In this document: piece by piece, positions 24,287 through 32,139 of the stretch
Layout: every line of letters starts with the position of its first letter
Numbering within the stretch: the first letter of the stretch is position 1
Source: Oscillospiraceae bacterium
Lineage (GTDB): Bacteria > Bacillota > Clostridia > Oscillospirales > Oscillospiraceae
Direction of reading: 5' to 3'
Assembly (NCBI GenBank): GCA_902795045.1
Contig: CADBJU010000030.1
Span: forward strand, 1-62,924
Length of the DNA: 62,924 nucleotides
Notes under the pieces: model-generated
What the model was told of the DNA's origin: nothing
Database searches by the model: none
The model's input: only the letters and a program-made list of their open reading frames with translations
Translations under genes and position numbers: made by a program

Positions 24287-25018
24287 CTATGTTAACGCAA
24301 TGTCCAGGGCCATCATCAGCGCAAAGCCGCCGATGAAGGCAAGCGATCCGGCCCGGTCGGCGGCCTCGGGGCAGAGCTCATGTGCCGTGACATAGAGCAT
24401 GGCCCCTGCGGAAAAGCTCAGGAGCCAGGGCATGGCGGGGTGCACGAGCGAGGCGGCGAACAGCGCCAGCATCCCGAACACCGGCTCCACCGCCCCGGAG
24501 CCCATGCCCCAGAGAAAGGCCCGGCCCCGCCCCATGCCCCGGCTCCGCAGCGGCAGAGACACCGCCGCCCCCTCGGGAAAGTTCTGGATGCCGATCCCGA
24601 GTGCCAGCGCCAGCGCCGCGGCCAGCCCCTCCCCGTCGGCGGCGAGGGCGAAGGCGAGGCCCACCGCCATGCCCTCGGGGATGTTGTGGAGCGTGATGGC
24701 GGTAAAGAGCATGCGGTCCTGCCCCCGTGCCCCGCCCTGCAAAGCGTCCGCCGCCGTGAGAAAGAGCGCGCCGAGCAAGAGCCCCGCCGCCGCGGGCAGC
24801 CACGCGGGCAGCCGCCCCTCGGCGTTTATCTGCTCAATGGCGGGCAGCAGCAGGCTCCAGACCGAGGCCGCCGCCATCACCCCGCCCGCAAAGCCGGGCA
24901 GAACGGTCTGAAAGCGCGGCGCTGAAGAGCGCAGGAAGAACACCAGCGACGCACCCAGCGTCGTCATGAGAAAAATAAACTGTGTGCCCGCGAGAGCCCA
25001 CAGAAAGGTTGAAGTCAT
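24287..25018 (-). CDS. ZIP-family metal transporter (GufA-like)
   Basis: A 243-residue protein with eight hydrophobic segments. The metal-site helices carry HNIPEG (His111-Gly116) and QNFPEG (Gln145-Gly150), the GufA/ZupT-type signature. It imports zinc or other divalent metals across the cytoplasmic membrane. The start at 25018 lies just after a run of T that follows a hairpin whose 3' arm contains the ribosome site GGAGGGG; see the regulatory entry. It is a single-gene unit between the rnf operon and a dispersed repeat. Confidence 0.88.
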   Translation of the reverse strand: MTSTFLWALAGTQFIFLMTTLGASLVFFLRSSAPRFQTVLPGFAGGVMAAASVWSLLLPAIEQINAEGRLPAWLPAAAGLLLGALFLTAADALQGGARGQDRMLFTAITLHNIPEGMAVGLAFALAADGEGLAAALALALGIGIQNFPEGAAVSLPLRSRGMGRGRAFLWGMGSGAVEPVFGMLALFAASLVHPAMPWLLSFSAGAMLYVTAHELCPEAADRAGSLAFIGGFALMMALDIALT

Positions 25019-25023
25019 AAAAA

Positions 25024-25065
25024 AGCCCCTCCGCTGACAATCTGTTACCAGACTATGCGGAGGGG
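25024..25065 (-). promoter_or_regulatory. hairpin sequestering the ribosome site of the ZIP gene
   Basis: On the minus strand CCCCTCCGC (25065-25057), 22-nt loop, GCGGAGGGG (25034-25026), then CTTTTTT and the ATG. The 3' arm contains the Shine-Dalgarno sequence, so the structure would block translation or act as a terminator just before the gene. No known metal riboswitch class is recognised. Confidence 0.55.
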
Positions 25066-25087
25066 AAAGAGAATGTGAAGGGGAGGC

Positions 25088-25263
25088 TCTTGGCTCCCCC
25101 TCTGGGGGAGCTGTCTCGGCGCGTGTCCGCCCGCGTCGAGACTGAGAGGGTGTCGGATGACGGAGGGGTTGACCCAACGTTGAGCATGAGCAGGCACGCG
25201 TGAACCCCTTCCACCGCTGAAGCGGTCCCCCTCCCCCAGACGCCGCAAGCGGCTGGGGGAGGC
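25088..25263. repeat. dispersed palindromic repeat family A, copy 1
   Basis: The ends are short palindromes: CTTGGCTCCCCCTCTGGGGG at one side and CCGCAAGCGGCTGGGGGAGG at the other. The internal block ACCGCTGAAGCGGTCCCC is shared by all four copies in this window (also 46387-46560, 50081-50222, 58362-58502). Confidence 0.85.
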
Positions 25264-25268
25264 AAGAA

Positions 25269-26096
25269 TCATCCCCGTCCCGGATCGAGGATGCCGATGG
25301 ATTCGATGGCGCTGTCCTCGCCGGAGAAAGCGGGCTCGCCGCTGTCGCGGATCTCCAGCTCGCGCGCGATGTGCTCGAGCGTGTCGAGATCGTCCGTGCC
25401 GCTGATCATGACAAGCCAGCCCTTTTCACTGTTGAAAAGCAGGACGTAGTTTGCCCGCTCGTAGTTCCAGCGCTGGGTGCAGTGGGTGTAGTCGCTCGTA
25501 AGCATAGTTACCTGCCAGTCGCCCCAGACTTCCTCCTTGACGGTGGTGACTTCGCCGTTGATGATGCGGCGGTGGTTGCCCGCGCGCACGTTCGATGCGC
25601 CCACAATGTAGGGGATGCTGGAGCCCTCGCCCTGATCGGAGAGATAGATCGCCCAGCCCTCGGGGTCGGTAAAGCCGAAGTCCGCCTCGCTCGGGAGGTA
25701 GAAGCAGCGAAACTCGGGCTGATTCGTGCGCTCGGCCGGGCCCTCGAACGTGAGCACCATCCCCGCGTCGGGGAAGCTGAGCTTGTAGTCGGTCTTGAGA
25801 TTGCCGTCTTTGTCTACCGCGCGGTAATGGCCCGTCACGGGCTCTTCGGCCTTTTTGAGGCCCATGAACCAGCCGGAGGCGGCGTAGGCGACGGTGCCCA
25901 TCAGGGCCGCGATCACGGCGACGAGCAGCAGCGTACGCGCCGTGCGCTTTGCAGCCTTACGCGGCTTCGGCTGCTCCGCGCCGATTTTGGCCATGACGGA
26001 CGCGTTTACGCGTCTTGCCATGTCCCTGTCCTCTGCCCCGAGGCTCACGTCCGTCGGGCAGCATTCGTCCATGAGATCAGAGATTCGGATCTGCAC
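25269..26096 (-). CDS. putative anti-sigma factor, membrane-anchored
   Basis: A 275-residue protein: a cytoplasmic N-terminal segment of about 50 residues rich in charge, one transmembrane helix (LLLVAVIAALMGTVAYAASG, about 55-75), and an external domain of 200 residues ending in a DUF4367-like pattern (WLVMISGTDDLDTLEHIARE). It overlaps the ECF sigma gene by 20 nt, the classic sigma / anti-sigma arrangement. It probably holds the sigma factor inactive until an envelope signal arrives; the signal is unknown. Confidence 0.7.
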   Translation of the reverse strand: MQIRISDLMDECCPTDVSLGAEDRDMARRVNASVMAKIGAEQPKPRKAAKRTARTLLLVAVIAALMGTVAYAASGWFMGLKKAEEPVTGHYRAVDKDGNLKTDYKLSFPDAGMVLTFEGPAERTNQPEFRCFYLPSEADFGFTDPEGWAIYLSDQGEGSSIPYIVGASNVRAGNHRRIINGEVTTVKEEVWGDWQVTMLTSDYTHCTQRWNYERANYVLLFNSEKGWLVMISGTDDLDTLEHIARELEIRDSGEPAFSGEDSAIESIGILDPGRG

Positions 26097-26637
26097 AGCT
26101 GTACCCCCTTTCCCCGAAGTACTCCCGCAGGCGTTCGCGCCCGCGCCGGAGTCTGGTGCGCACCGTGGCGGCGTTCATGGAAAGCCCCGCGGCGATTTCG
26201 TCGGTCTTCTGATAGAGAAAATAATGGCGCTTGAAAATCTCGCTGTCCGGCTCGCCGAGGGAGTCCACCGCCTCGCGTGCGATCGCGCTGAGCTCTTCGC
26301 GCAGGACGCTTTCCTCCATGCCGTCCGGCACGGCGATTTCCAGTACGTCGTCGTCCAGCGGCGCGTGGAGCTTATGGGAACGCAGGACATCCTTTGCGCA
26401 GTTGCGCACAACGGCGGCAAGCCAAGGCTTCAGCTTACCGGGCGTGACCTCGGCGCGGTGCTCCCAGAGCCGGACAAAGGTGTCGGAGACGGTTTCCTCC
26501 ACATCCTCGCGGCTCATCGGCGGGTCCATGATGTTGGAGGCGACGGTGTAGAGATAGGGCGTGTAAAAGCCGATGATCTCACTGAGCGCCCCGGTGTCCC
26601 CGGCTTTCAGCTCGCGCAGTACGGCACGTTCGTTCAT
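26077..26637 (-). CDS. ECF-type RNA polymerase sigma factor
   Basis: A 186-residue protein with region 2 (PYLYTVASNIM, then EDVEETVSDTFVRLWEH) and region 4 (TDEIAAGLSMNAATVRTRLR), the two domains of extracytoplasmic-function sigma factors. The start overlaps the end of the upstream secreted-protein gene by 4 nt and its 3' end overlaps the anti-sigma gene by 20 nt, so the three genes form one translationally coupled operon. Confidence 0.9.
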   Translation of the reverse strand: MNERAVLRELKAGDTGALSEIIGFYTPYLYTVASNIMDPPMSREDVEETVSDTFVRLWEHRAEVTPGKLKPWLAAVVRNCAKDVLRSHKLHAPLDDDVLEIAVPDGMEESVLREELSAIAREAVDSLGEPDSEIFKRHYFLYQKTDEIAAGLSMNAATVRTRLRRGRERLREYFGERGYSCADPNL

Positions 26638-27590
26638 CCCTCGTACACCTCCCTGTTAGGGCCGAAGGGCAGGCTGCGGTCAGGTTCTGTCCGCGCCAGC
26701 TCGTCCACTTCCCTGAGCTTCACCAGATAACGCCCCGGCAGCTTCTCGCTCCAAAAGGAAAGCTCCGCGGGGGTCAGGTGCACCACGCACACGCTCTCCT
26801 TTTTGTCGAAGTATGTATAAAGGTCAGAGTCGATCCCCGCAGCCCACAGGACATGGCCAAGCATCAGCCCGTCCTGCGTCCAGCCGTCGGGGGTGTACTC
26901 CCGCAGGGTGAAGTCGCATACTTCGTCCCGGGGAAGCTTTTCAAGCGCTTCAAGGGTCTCGTCCTCAAAGTAAAAGCAGCCGCGCTTTTCATAGGCTTTC
27001 AGATCTTCCTCCGTCTGCTCGTAGAGGCCGCCCGGCCAGTAGTCCACATCGAAGCGCTCCCGCACCCCGGCATAGAGCTGCTCGAACGAAAAAGGCTCTC
27101 CCGCTTCCTCACTCAGCTCAAAAAAGCGCGCCGGGGTCATGGTCACGACGGTCAGGTAGTCCCAGGTGTCCAGGCCATCCTGGAGCGTGTGCTGGGCGAT
27201 CACCCGGGCGTCCACACCGTCCAGGGCATCGAAGTACCGCGCCATGCGCATGGCCTCGCCCTCGTCCAGCTCAAAGCGGACGCTGTGCGGGACAAAGGGA
27301 TACGGTTCGTCCTGCGGGAGATTGCGGAACATCTCCAGCTCGTCGCTCTTGGCGTAGAAGCGGCCGAACTTTTCATGAAAATGCGCCCACATGTCCTCGA
27401 TGCTTTCATAAACCACAGGCTCCGCCTGATCTTCCTGGACAGCGCTGTCCTCAAAGACACGCACATAGGGTGTAGCCTCCGGGGCGTGGGTGGGCCATGG
27501 CTTTATTATAGGCGAAGTGTCCGCCGCTGCGCCGAGTAAGGCAAAGCTGAGAACCGGGATCAGGATTGAACCAACGATCTTTCTCTTCAT
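26634..27590 (-). CDS. secreted protein of unknown function in ECF sigma operon
   Basis: A 318-residue protein with a signal peptide (KIVGSILIPVLSFALLGAAA) and a mature part rich in acidic and aromatic residues. Two similar segments of about 75 residues are visible: DEGEAMRMARYFDALDGVD and the later LTPAELSFWSEKLPG / MTPARFFELSEEAGE pairs. I do not recognise a family. Start 27590 has GGAG at the right distance. First gene of the sigma operon, so it may be a substrate or sensor partner of the sigma / anti-sigma pair. Confidence 0.6.
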   Translation of the reverse strand: MKRKIVGSILIPVLSFALLGAAADTSPIIKPWPTHAPEATPYVRVFEDSAVQEDQAEPVVYESIEDMWAHFHEKFGRFYAKSDELEMFRNLPQDEPYPFVPHSVRFELDEGEAMRMARYFDALDGVDARVIAQHTLQDGLDTWDYLTVVTMTPARFFELSEEAGEPFSFEQLYAGVRERFDVDYWPGGLYEQTEEDLKAYEKRGCFYFEDETLEALEKLPRDEVCDFTLREYTPDGWTQDGLMLGHVLWAAGIDSDLYTYFDKKESVCVVHLTPAELSFWSEKLPGRYLVKLREVDELARTEPDRSLPFGPNREVYEG

Positions 27591-27715
27591 GGGTTTCTCC
27601 TTTTTCGCGTTTGATTGAGTACTCACCTATATAAACGGATCGGGAAGGGAAAATGTTTCAGGGAAAATAAAAAATATGGGTATCGGCTTAACTCAGCAAG
27701 AACCAGTTCCCGGTC

Positions 27716-27782
27716 TGTCATTGCGAACCAGTGACCGATGTCACTGGTGTGGCAATCCGTACTCCCAGCGCTCGCAATGACG
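27716..27782. repeat. dispersed palindromic repeat family C, copy 1
   Basis: Begins TGTCATTGCGAACCAGTG and ends CTCGCAATGACG, with an internal GTGACCGATGTCAC palindrome. The related copy at 62579-62718 has the same termini. Confidence 0.8.
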
Positions 27783-27820
27783 GGATTAGCTGATTAAAGC
27801 CGATACGCATAATAAAAAAT

Positions 27821-27900
27821 GTCATCCTGAGCGAAGCGAAGGATCTTTGATACCCCGGTATCGGAGACTGTAAAGATCCTTCGCTGACGCTCAGGATGAC
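27821..27900. repeat. dispersed palindromic repeat family B, copy 1
   Basis: GTCATCCTGAGCGAAGCGAA with GGATCTTT pairs with AAAGATCCTTCGC and GCTCAGGATGAC over 80 nt. Related copies are at 39357-39448 and 45426-45517, with a partial one near 56889-56908. Confidence 0.85.
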
Positions 27901-27918
27901 AAAATCGGGAACGATTGT

Positions 27919-28989
27919 TTATTCCACCAGCTTCAATAAATCCTTATCGGTATACACCTTGAGCTTCGGGAGGTTCTGCCGCTCCGCCCGCTGCTCGACC
28001 AGGGCCAGCATCAGATCATAATAGTCCGTTCCCGCCGCTTCCAGCTGCTGGGCCGTGTACGGGAGCTCTGTTTCCAGGTACTCCCGCAGGCTTCCCGCCG
28101 ACTCCCCTCTGTGGGCGATGAGCCATTCCAGCGCATCGTACTCGGTAAGCGTGCGGTCTATGTAATACTGCCGCCCCTGCAGGTCGTACAGCACGCGCCG
28201 CGCGTCCATGTAGCCGATGTCCATGTCGCGCCTCGCCTGCTCGGCGGTGAAGTTCAGCACATGGCCGAGATCGGCGTAGGTGCGGATGGTGGTGATGTTT
28301 ACATTGTCCGGGATCTTGAAGCGCTTCTCCACGCCAAGGCTCGGCAGGCGCACGGCGATGATGTCCCTGTAGCCGTGCTTCACCAGCGCGTGCAGGGGGA
28401 TGGCGTCCACAAAGCCGCCGTCGGTGTAGTATTTGCCGCCCAGCTTTTCGAGGCGGAAGCTCGGGTGGTAGGCGGAGGCCAGGAGCATGTCGCAGATCTC
28501 GTTTTCCGGCAGCTCGTTTACATGCACTTCCAGTCCCTTGCGGTCGGTGAGGGAGACGGTGGAGATATAGAAGTCCACGTCCGAGGTTTTGAGCTTGTGT
28601 TCGTCCACAACGCTGCGCACCCAGGCGCGAAGCGGCGACACATCGAGCCCGCGGTTGAGGATGATATCCACCGCCTGGGGCAGCAGCTCCGGCCAGTCGT
28701 CGGCATCCAATTTGCCCTCCAGCAGGTTCTTGAAGGTCCCGGCGTCCAGACTGCCCAGGGAGATGACCTGGGACGGGTGGATGTTGCGCCAGCATTCTAT
28801 GGCGCGCGGAAGATCGCGCATGGCCATCAGCGCCCCGTTGAGCGCCCCGACGGAGGTGCCGGACACCGCGTTATACTTCACGCCTGCCTCGTCCAGCGCC
28901 TTCCAAACGCCGATCTCATAGGCGCCCTTGGCTCCGCCGCCCTCGAGCGCAATTGCATAGGTTTTGCTCACGTCAAATTGCAGCCGCAC
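27919..28989 (-). CDS. patatin-like phospholipase
   Basis: A 356-residue protein with the full patatin catalytic set: oxyanion-hole motif EGGGAKGAY (residues 16-24), nucleophile Ser46 in GTSVG and catalytic Asp190 in TDGGFVDAIP. It hydrolyses acyl esters of lipids in the cytoplasm or at the membrane. No signal peptide is seen. A C-terminal region of about 110 residues follows the catalytic domain. The start is a GTG at 28989, with AAGGGAG eight bases upstream; the longer frame upstream has no site. The gene stands alone between repeat-filled and AT-rich gaps. Confidence 0.85.
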   Translation of the reverse strand: MRLQFDVSKTYAIALEGGGAKGAYEIGVWKALDEAGVKYNAVSGTSVGALNGALMAMRDLPRAIECWRNIHPSQVISLGSLDAGTFKNLLEGKLDADDWPELLPQAVDIILNRGLDVSPLRAWVRSVVDEHKLKTSDVDFYISTVSLTDRKGLEVHVNELPENEICDMLLASAYHPSFRLEKLGGKYYTDGGFVDAIPLHALVKHGYRDIIAVRLPSLGVEKRFKIPDNVNITTIRTYADLGHVLNFTAEQARRDMDIGYMDARRVLYDLQGRQYYIDRTLTEYDALEWLIAHRGESAGSLREYLETELPYTAQQLEAAGTDYYDLMLALVEQRAERQNLPKLKVYTDKDLLKLVE

Positions 28990-29236
28990 GGTCAGCACTC
29001 CCTTTCTGTTTTTATGTAGGCAACACCACACAATACGCCTGCGGCATCTTCCGGAAAATTTGTGCCCTGATTTCGTCACTTTTTCTTGAGGTGCACAAAG
29101 TACATCTTCAAAAAAGTGCCATCATCAGAACGCAAATTTTCTCGGAATCTGCTCTTGCCGCATTGTGCGATGTCGCCTATATTATACCATATTCGGGGAG
29201 TGAAGTAAAACCAAAAGTATACTGCAATCTCCTCTC

Positions 29237-29275
29237 GTTTCGTGAAAATGCCATAAGGGCATTTTTATGAAACGA
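29237..29275. repeat. inverted repeat after the spoIIE partner gene
   Basis: CGTTTC.GTGAAAATGCC pairs with GGGCATTTTTAT.GAAACG around an ataa loop, directly at the 3' end of the minus-strand gene at 29276. It may serve as its terminator. Confidence 0.55.
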
Positions 29276-29632
29276 TTATAGCATCCCCACGGCCCACAGC
29301 ACCGCGAGCGTCACCGCCGCGCCGAGCAGGAAGGCGGCCAGCGGGCGCAGGCTCATGCGCTCCATGCCGGGCAGGGCGTCCTCGGTATAGCTCTCGGCGG
29401 CGCGGGCCGCCTGGCGCAGCAGCTCCTCCCGGCTGACACCGGGCTCTCTGAGGGCTTCGTCGCGCAGGATAAAGACCGCCTCACTGAACATGGGATCCGG
29501 GGTCTGCACCACCACCGCGCGCCTCAGCTTTCCCCTGAGACGCGGCGGCAGCACGCGCCGGGGCGCGTGGGAGACGAACAGCCCCTTCAGCCGCCCGGCG
29601 AAGGAGCGAAGGGGACTCGGCGGGCGGATCAT
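29276..29632 (-). CDS. small membrane-anchored protein downstream of spoIIE
   Basis: A 118-residue protein: an Arg-rich N-terminal half (PPRLRGKLRRAVVVQT), a middle helical segment (LLRQAARAAESY), and one C-terminal transmembrane helix (LAAFLLGAAVTLAVLWAVGM). It overlaps the 3' end of spoIIE by 4 nt and is therefore co-translated with it. I do not recognise the family. A sporulation-related role is inferred from the neighbour only. Confidence 0.6.
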   Translation of the reverse strand: MIRPPSPLRSFAGRLKGLFVSHAPRRVLPPRLRGKLRRAVVVQTPDPMFSEAVFILRDEALREPGVSREELLRQAARAAESYTEDALPGMERMSLRPLAAFLLGAAVTLAVLWAVGML

Positions 29633-31953
29633 GGCCGCTCCTCCACCCGCACCGTTACGACCGTCATGTCGTCGAGCGCGCCGTACAGCTCCTCGGCCTG
29701 CTTGAGCACCGCCCGGGCAAGGCCCTTCATGTCGTCAAAGCCCTGTAAGAGCAGGTTCTTGAGCCACTCATCCTCGGAATCGGCGATCACACCGTCGGTG
29801 GCGATGACGGCGGTGCACCCGGGCTTTAAGCGCATGCGCACCACATCGGGCGCGGTGCCCTCCCCGGCGGAGAGCCCTGCGGCCAGGGTCTCGCCCTTGA
29901 CGCGGCGGATGTTCCTTCCCGCCAGCACGTAGGAGGGCGCCGCCCCGTATTTATAAAAGCTGGTCTGGCCCGTGAAGAGATCCACGCACATGAGATCGAC
30001 CGTTGCAAAGCCCCAGCTCTCCGCGTCGCGCAGAAGGAGGACCGAGTTTAAAAGCTTCATGGCGACGGCGGGCTCCATCCCGGCGCGCAGGAACTTTTCC
30101 AGAATGCCGATGACCCGGCGGCTGTCCTCGGCAGCCTCGTCCCCGCAGCCCATGCCGTCGGAGAGGATGACGCACAGGACCCCGGCGTCGGTTTTGAAAT
30201 ACGTCCCACGGTCGCCGCTGACCTTTTCGCCCTGCTTCTTCATCGCCGCAATGCCGACAGAGACCGCAAGGGGCTCGGCCTCCAGAAGCTCCAGGCGCGA
30301 GGCGTCCTCCTCCGGCCTGACCGGCTGGCACAGGCGCACGCCCGCGATCTCGGAAAGCTTTTCCAGATACCCCTCCTCATGCAGCAGGGGAGACAGCCGC
30401 CCGCTTTCGATCACGATGCGCAGCCTCCCGCCCCCGTCCCGGTAGACGGCGGCGTCCGCGTCGATCTCGAGGCTCCGGAGATAGCGCAGCAGGCGGCGCT
30501 CGACCATGGGGTCGGCCCCGCTGACGCTGCCGAGCTCGGCGGCAAAGCGCTCCAAAAGCTGGGACACATCCGCAAACTGTCCCCAGGCCACGCTCCGGTT
30601 CTCCGCAAGCCGGGCGCGAAGCTGCCGCCGGTAGCTCATGCCCCGCAGCTCTCCGTTCACGGCTGCGACGAAGGCGGGAAGCCCTATGCACTTTTCCCGG
30701 AAGTAGCCGGGCAGGTCCTCCACCGCGAGGCTGCCGTGCTCGACCATAGCCTTCGTCGCGTCGTTGAGGGCGGAGAGGGTGTCCACGTATTCCGCGTTCC
30801 AGCAGCGGTTTTTGAAGCGGCAGCCCACGCACACCTCGTCGGCGGCCCGGTCGAAGATGCGGGCGATGTTCTCGTCGTTGACCGGCGCGGTCACGTTTTT
30901 GCGCACGGTCTCGAAAAGCTCCCCGTAGGCCTCGCTGAGCCTGCGCAGGCGTGAGGCCTCGAAGCGCCTGAGGCCCGATTCTCCGCAGCCCCGGTCCATG
31001 CCCTGGAGCACCACCCCTACACGATTCAGGAGCGAGGCTGGCAGGATCATGAAGATGACCGAGGCGCAGAAGGTCTCGAACAAAGCGCTCACCGGCTGGA
31101 CATAGCCCCACGCGCACACCGTCGCGAGTGCCCCGGCGAGAACGAAGGACAGCACGTACACCACGCGCCCGTGCCGCCCGAATACGCCCGACAGCAGCCC
31201 TGAGAAGGCGTAGGCCATGGTGTAGTAAAGCGGACCCTCACCGGAGAGATCCATGGAAAGGCCCAGCACCGTCCCCACCGCGGCACCCGTGAGCATACCG
31301 CCCTTCATGGCGGAGGTCATCACCAGCAGCAGCGCAAGAAATCGCCCCAGCGACACCACGCCGAAGAGGACCACCCGCGACAAAGCCATCAGCGCACAGG
31401 AGGCCAGCACCATCAGCGAAACCGAGTGCTTGAGCTCCGCGGTCTCCGAGGTGCGAAGCGTGGCGTCCAGCGCGTCGCGGAAGAAGTAGGTCCCGCCGAA
31501 GGCCAGCGTCAGCTCCAGGAAAAGCTCCGCTATCACCGGCGCCGCCCCGCCCTCGAAGGCAAAGCTGCCGAGAAAGCCCGTCAGGCCCATCACGAGGGCT
31601 GCGGCGGCGGGCATGAAGTATTCGCTCTTATACGCGCCGGACTCGTGAAAAACGAAGGCGATGGTATACACCAGCACCGAGGCCGCGATGTAGCGGATGC
31701 CCCATTCCAGCCCGCCGCTCAGAAGATACCCCAGGGACGCCCCCAGCAGCGCGAACACCCCGCCAAGCCCCGCTCCCGAGCAGGCCACCATCGCCATGCC
31801 GAAGGGCGCGCCGCCCGACAGCACGCGCGCGCAGGCCATGACCCCGCCCATGAGCAGATACAGTCCCGCCCGCCCGGCGAGAAAAAAGCGTCGGTCCATG
31901 CCCCCCGCCGCAGCGCGCAGCCCGGCAGCCTTTCCCTGTCCCCCAAGATCCAT
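29629..31953 (-). CDS. spoIIE: stage II sporulation protein E (SpoIIE)
   Basis: A 774-residue protein: about ten N-terminal membrane helices (residues 20-310), a central region with a cysteine cluster (VCVGCRFKNRCW), and a C-terminal PP2C-type phosphatase (about 560-770) with metal-site motifs VILSDGMGCGDEA and ATDGVIADSEDEW. SpoIIE dephosphorylates SpoIIAA to activate sigma-F in the forespore and also localises to the division septum. Length and layout are normal. It marks the organism as an endospore former or recent descendant. The start at 31953 has GGAGG upstream. Confidence 0.93.
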   Translation of the reverse strand: MDLGGQGKAAGLRAAAGGMDRRFFLAGRAGLYLLMGGVMACARVLSGGAPFGMAMVACSGAGLGGVFALLGASLGYLLSGGLEWGIRYIAASVLVYTIAFVFHESGAYKSEYFMPAAAALVMGLTGFLGSFAFEGGAAPVIAELFLELTLAFGGTYFFRDALDATLRTSETAELKHSVSLMVLASCALMALSRVVLFGVVSLGRFLALLLVMTSAMKGGMLTGAAVGTVLGLSMDLSGEGPLYYTMAYAFSGLLSGVFGRHGRVVYVLSFVLAGALATVCAWGYVQPVSALFETFCASVIFMILPASLLNRVGVVLQGMDRGCGESGLRRFEASRLRRLSEAYGELFETVRKNVTAPVNDENIARIFDRAADEVCVGCRFKNRCWNAEYVDTLSALNDATKAMVEHGSLAVEDLPGYFREKCIGLPAFVAAVNGELRGMSYRRQLRARLAENRSVAWGQFADVSQLLERFAAELGSVSGADPMVERRLLRYLRSLEIDADAAVYRDGGGRLRIVIESGRLSPLLHEEGYLEKLSEIAGVRLCQPVRPEEDASRLELLEAEPLAVSVGIAAMKKQGEKVSGDRGTYFKTDAGVLCVILSDGMGCGDEAAEDSRRVIGILEKFLRAGMEPAVAMKLLNSVLLLRDAESWGFATVDLMCVDLFTGQTSFYKYGAAPSYVLAGRNIRRVKGETLAAGLSAGEGTAPDVVRMRLKPGCTAVIATDGVIADSEDEWLKNLLLQGFDDMKGLARAVLKQAEELYGALDDMTVVTVRVEERP

Positions 31954-32077
31954 GTCTATGCCCTCCAGAGTTTACATAAGATACGATCATTATAGTTATG
32001 TAACGTGGCGAAGAAGGGCGTTTGGTGCTGTTGATTCCGCAATCATTTATGGGAAAGAGGAAAGTGAATTAAAAAAG

Positions 32078-32106
32078 TTGTAATCAGCCCGGAGGCATGG
32101 TAAAAT
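32078..32106 (+). promoter_or_regulatory. promoter of mgtE
   Basis: TTGTAA (32078-32083), 17-nt spacer, TAAAAT (32101-32106), 34 nt before the proposed start. No magnesium riboswitch (M-box) is visible in this short leader. Confidence 0.5.
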
Positions 32107-32139
32107 ATTAAAATCTGTTATAACAGGGAGGTGTTCCGG

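Larger units (their letters stand above)
27591..27918. other. intergenic region filled by two dispersed repeats
   Basis: Holds a family C element (27716-27782), itself inside an outer inverted repeat (TATCGGCTTA near 27681 and TTAAAGCCGATA near 27794), and a family B element (27821-27900). No gene is seen. Confidence 0.7.

Noticed and set aside
31960-32139. Magnesium riboswitch upstream of mgtE
   Set aside because: The leader after the promoter is only about 30 nt and shows no M-box structure.
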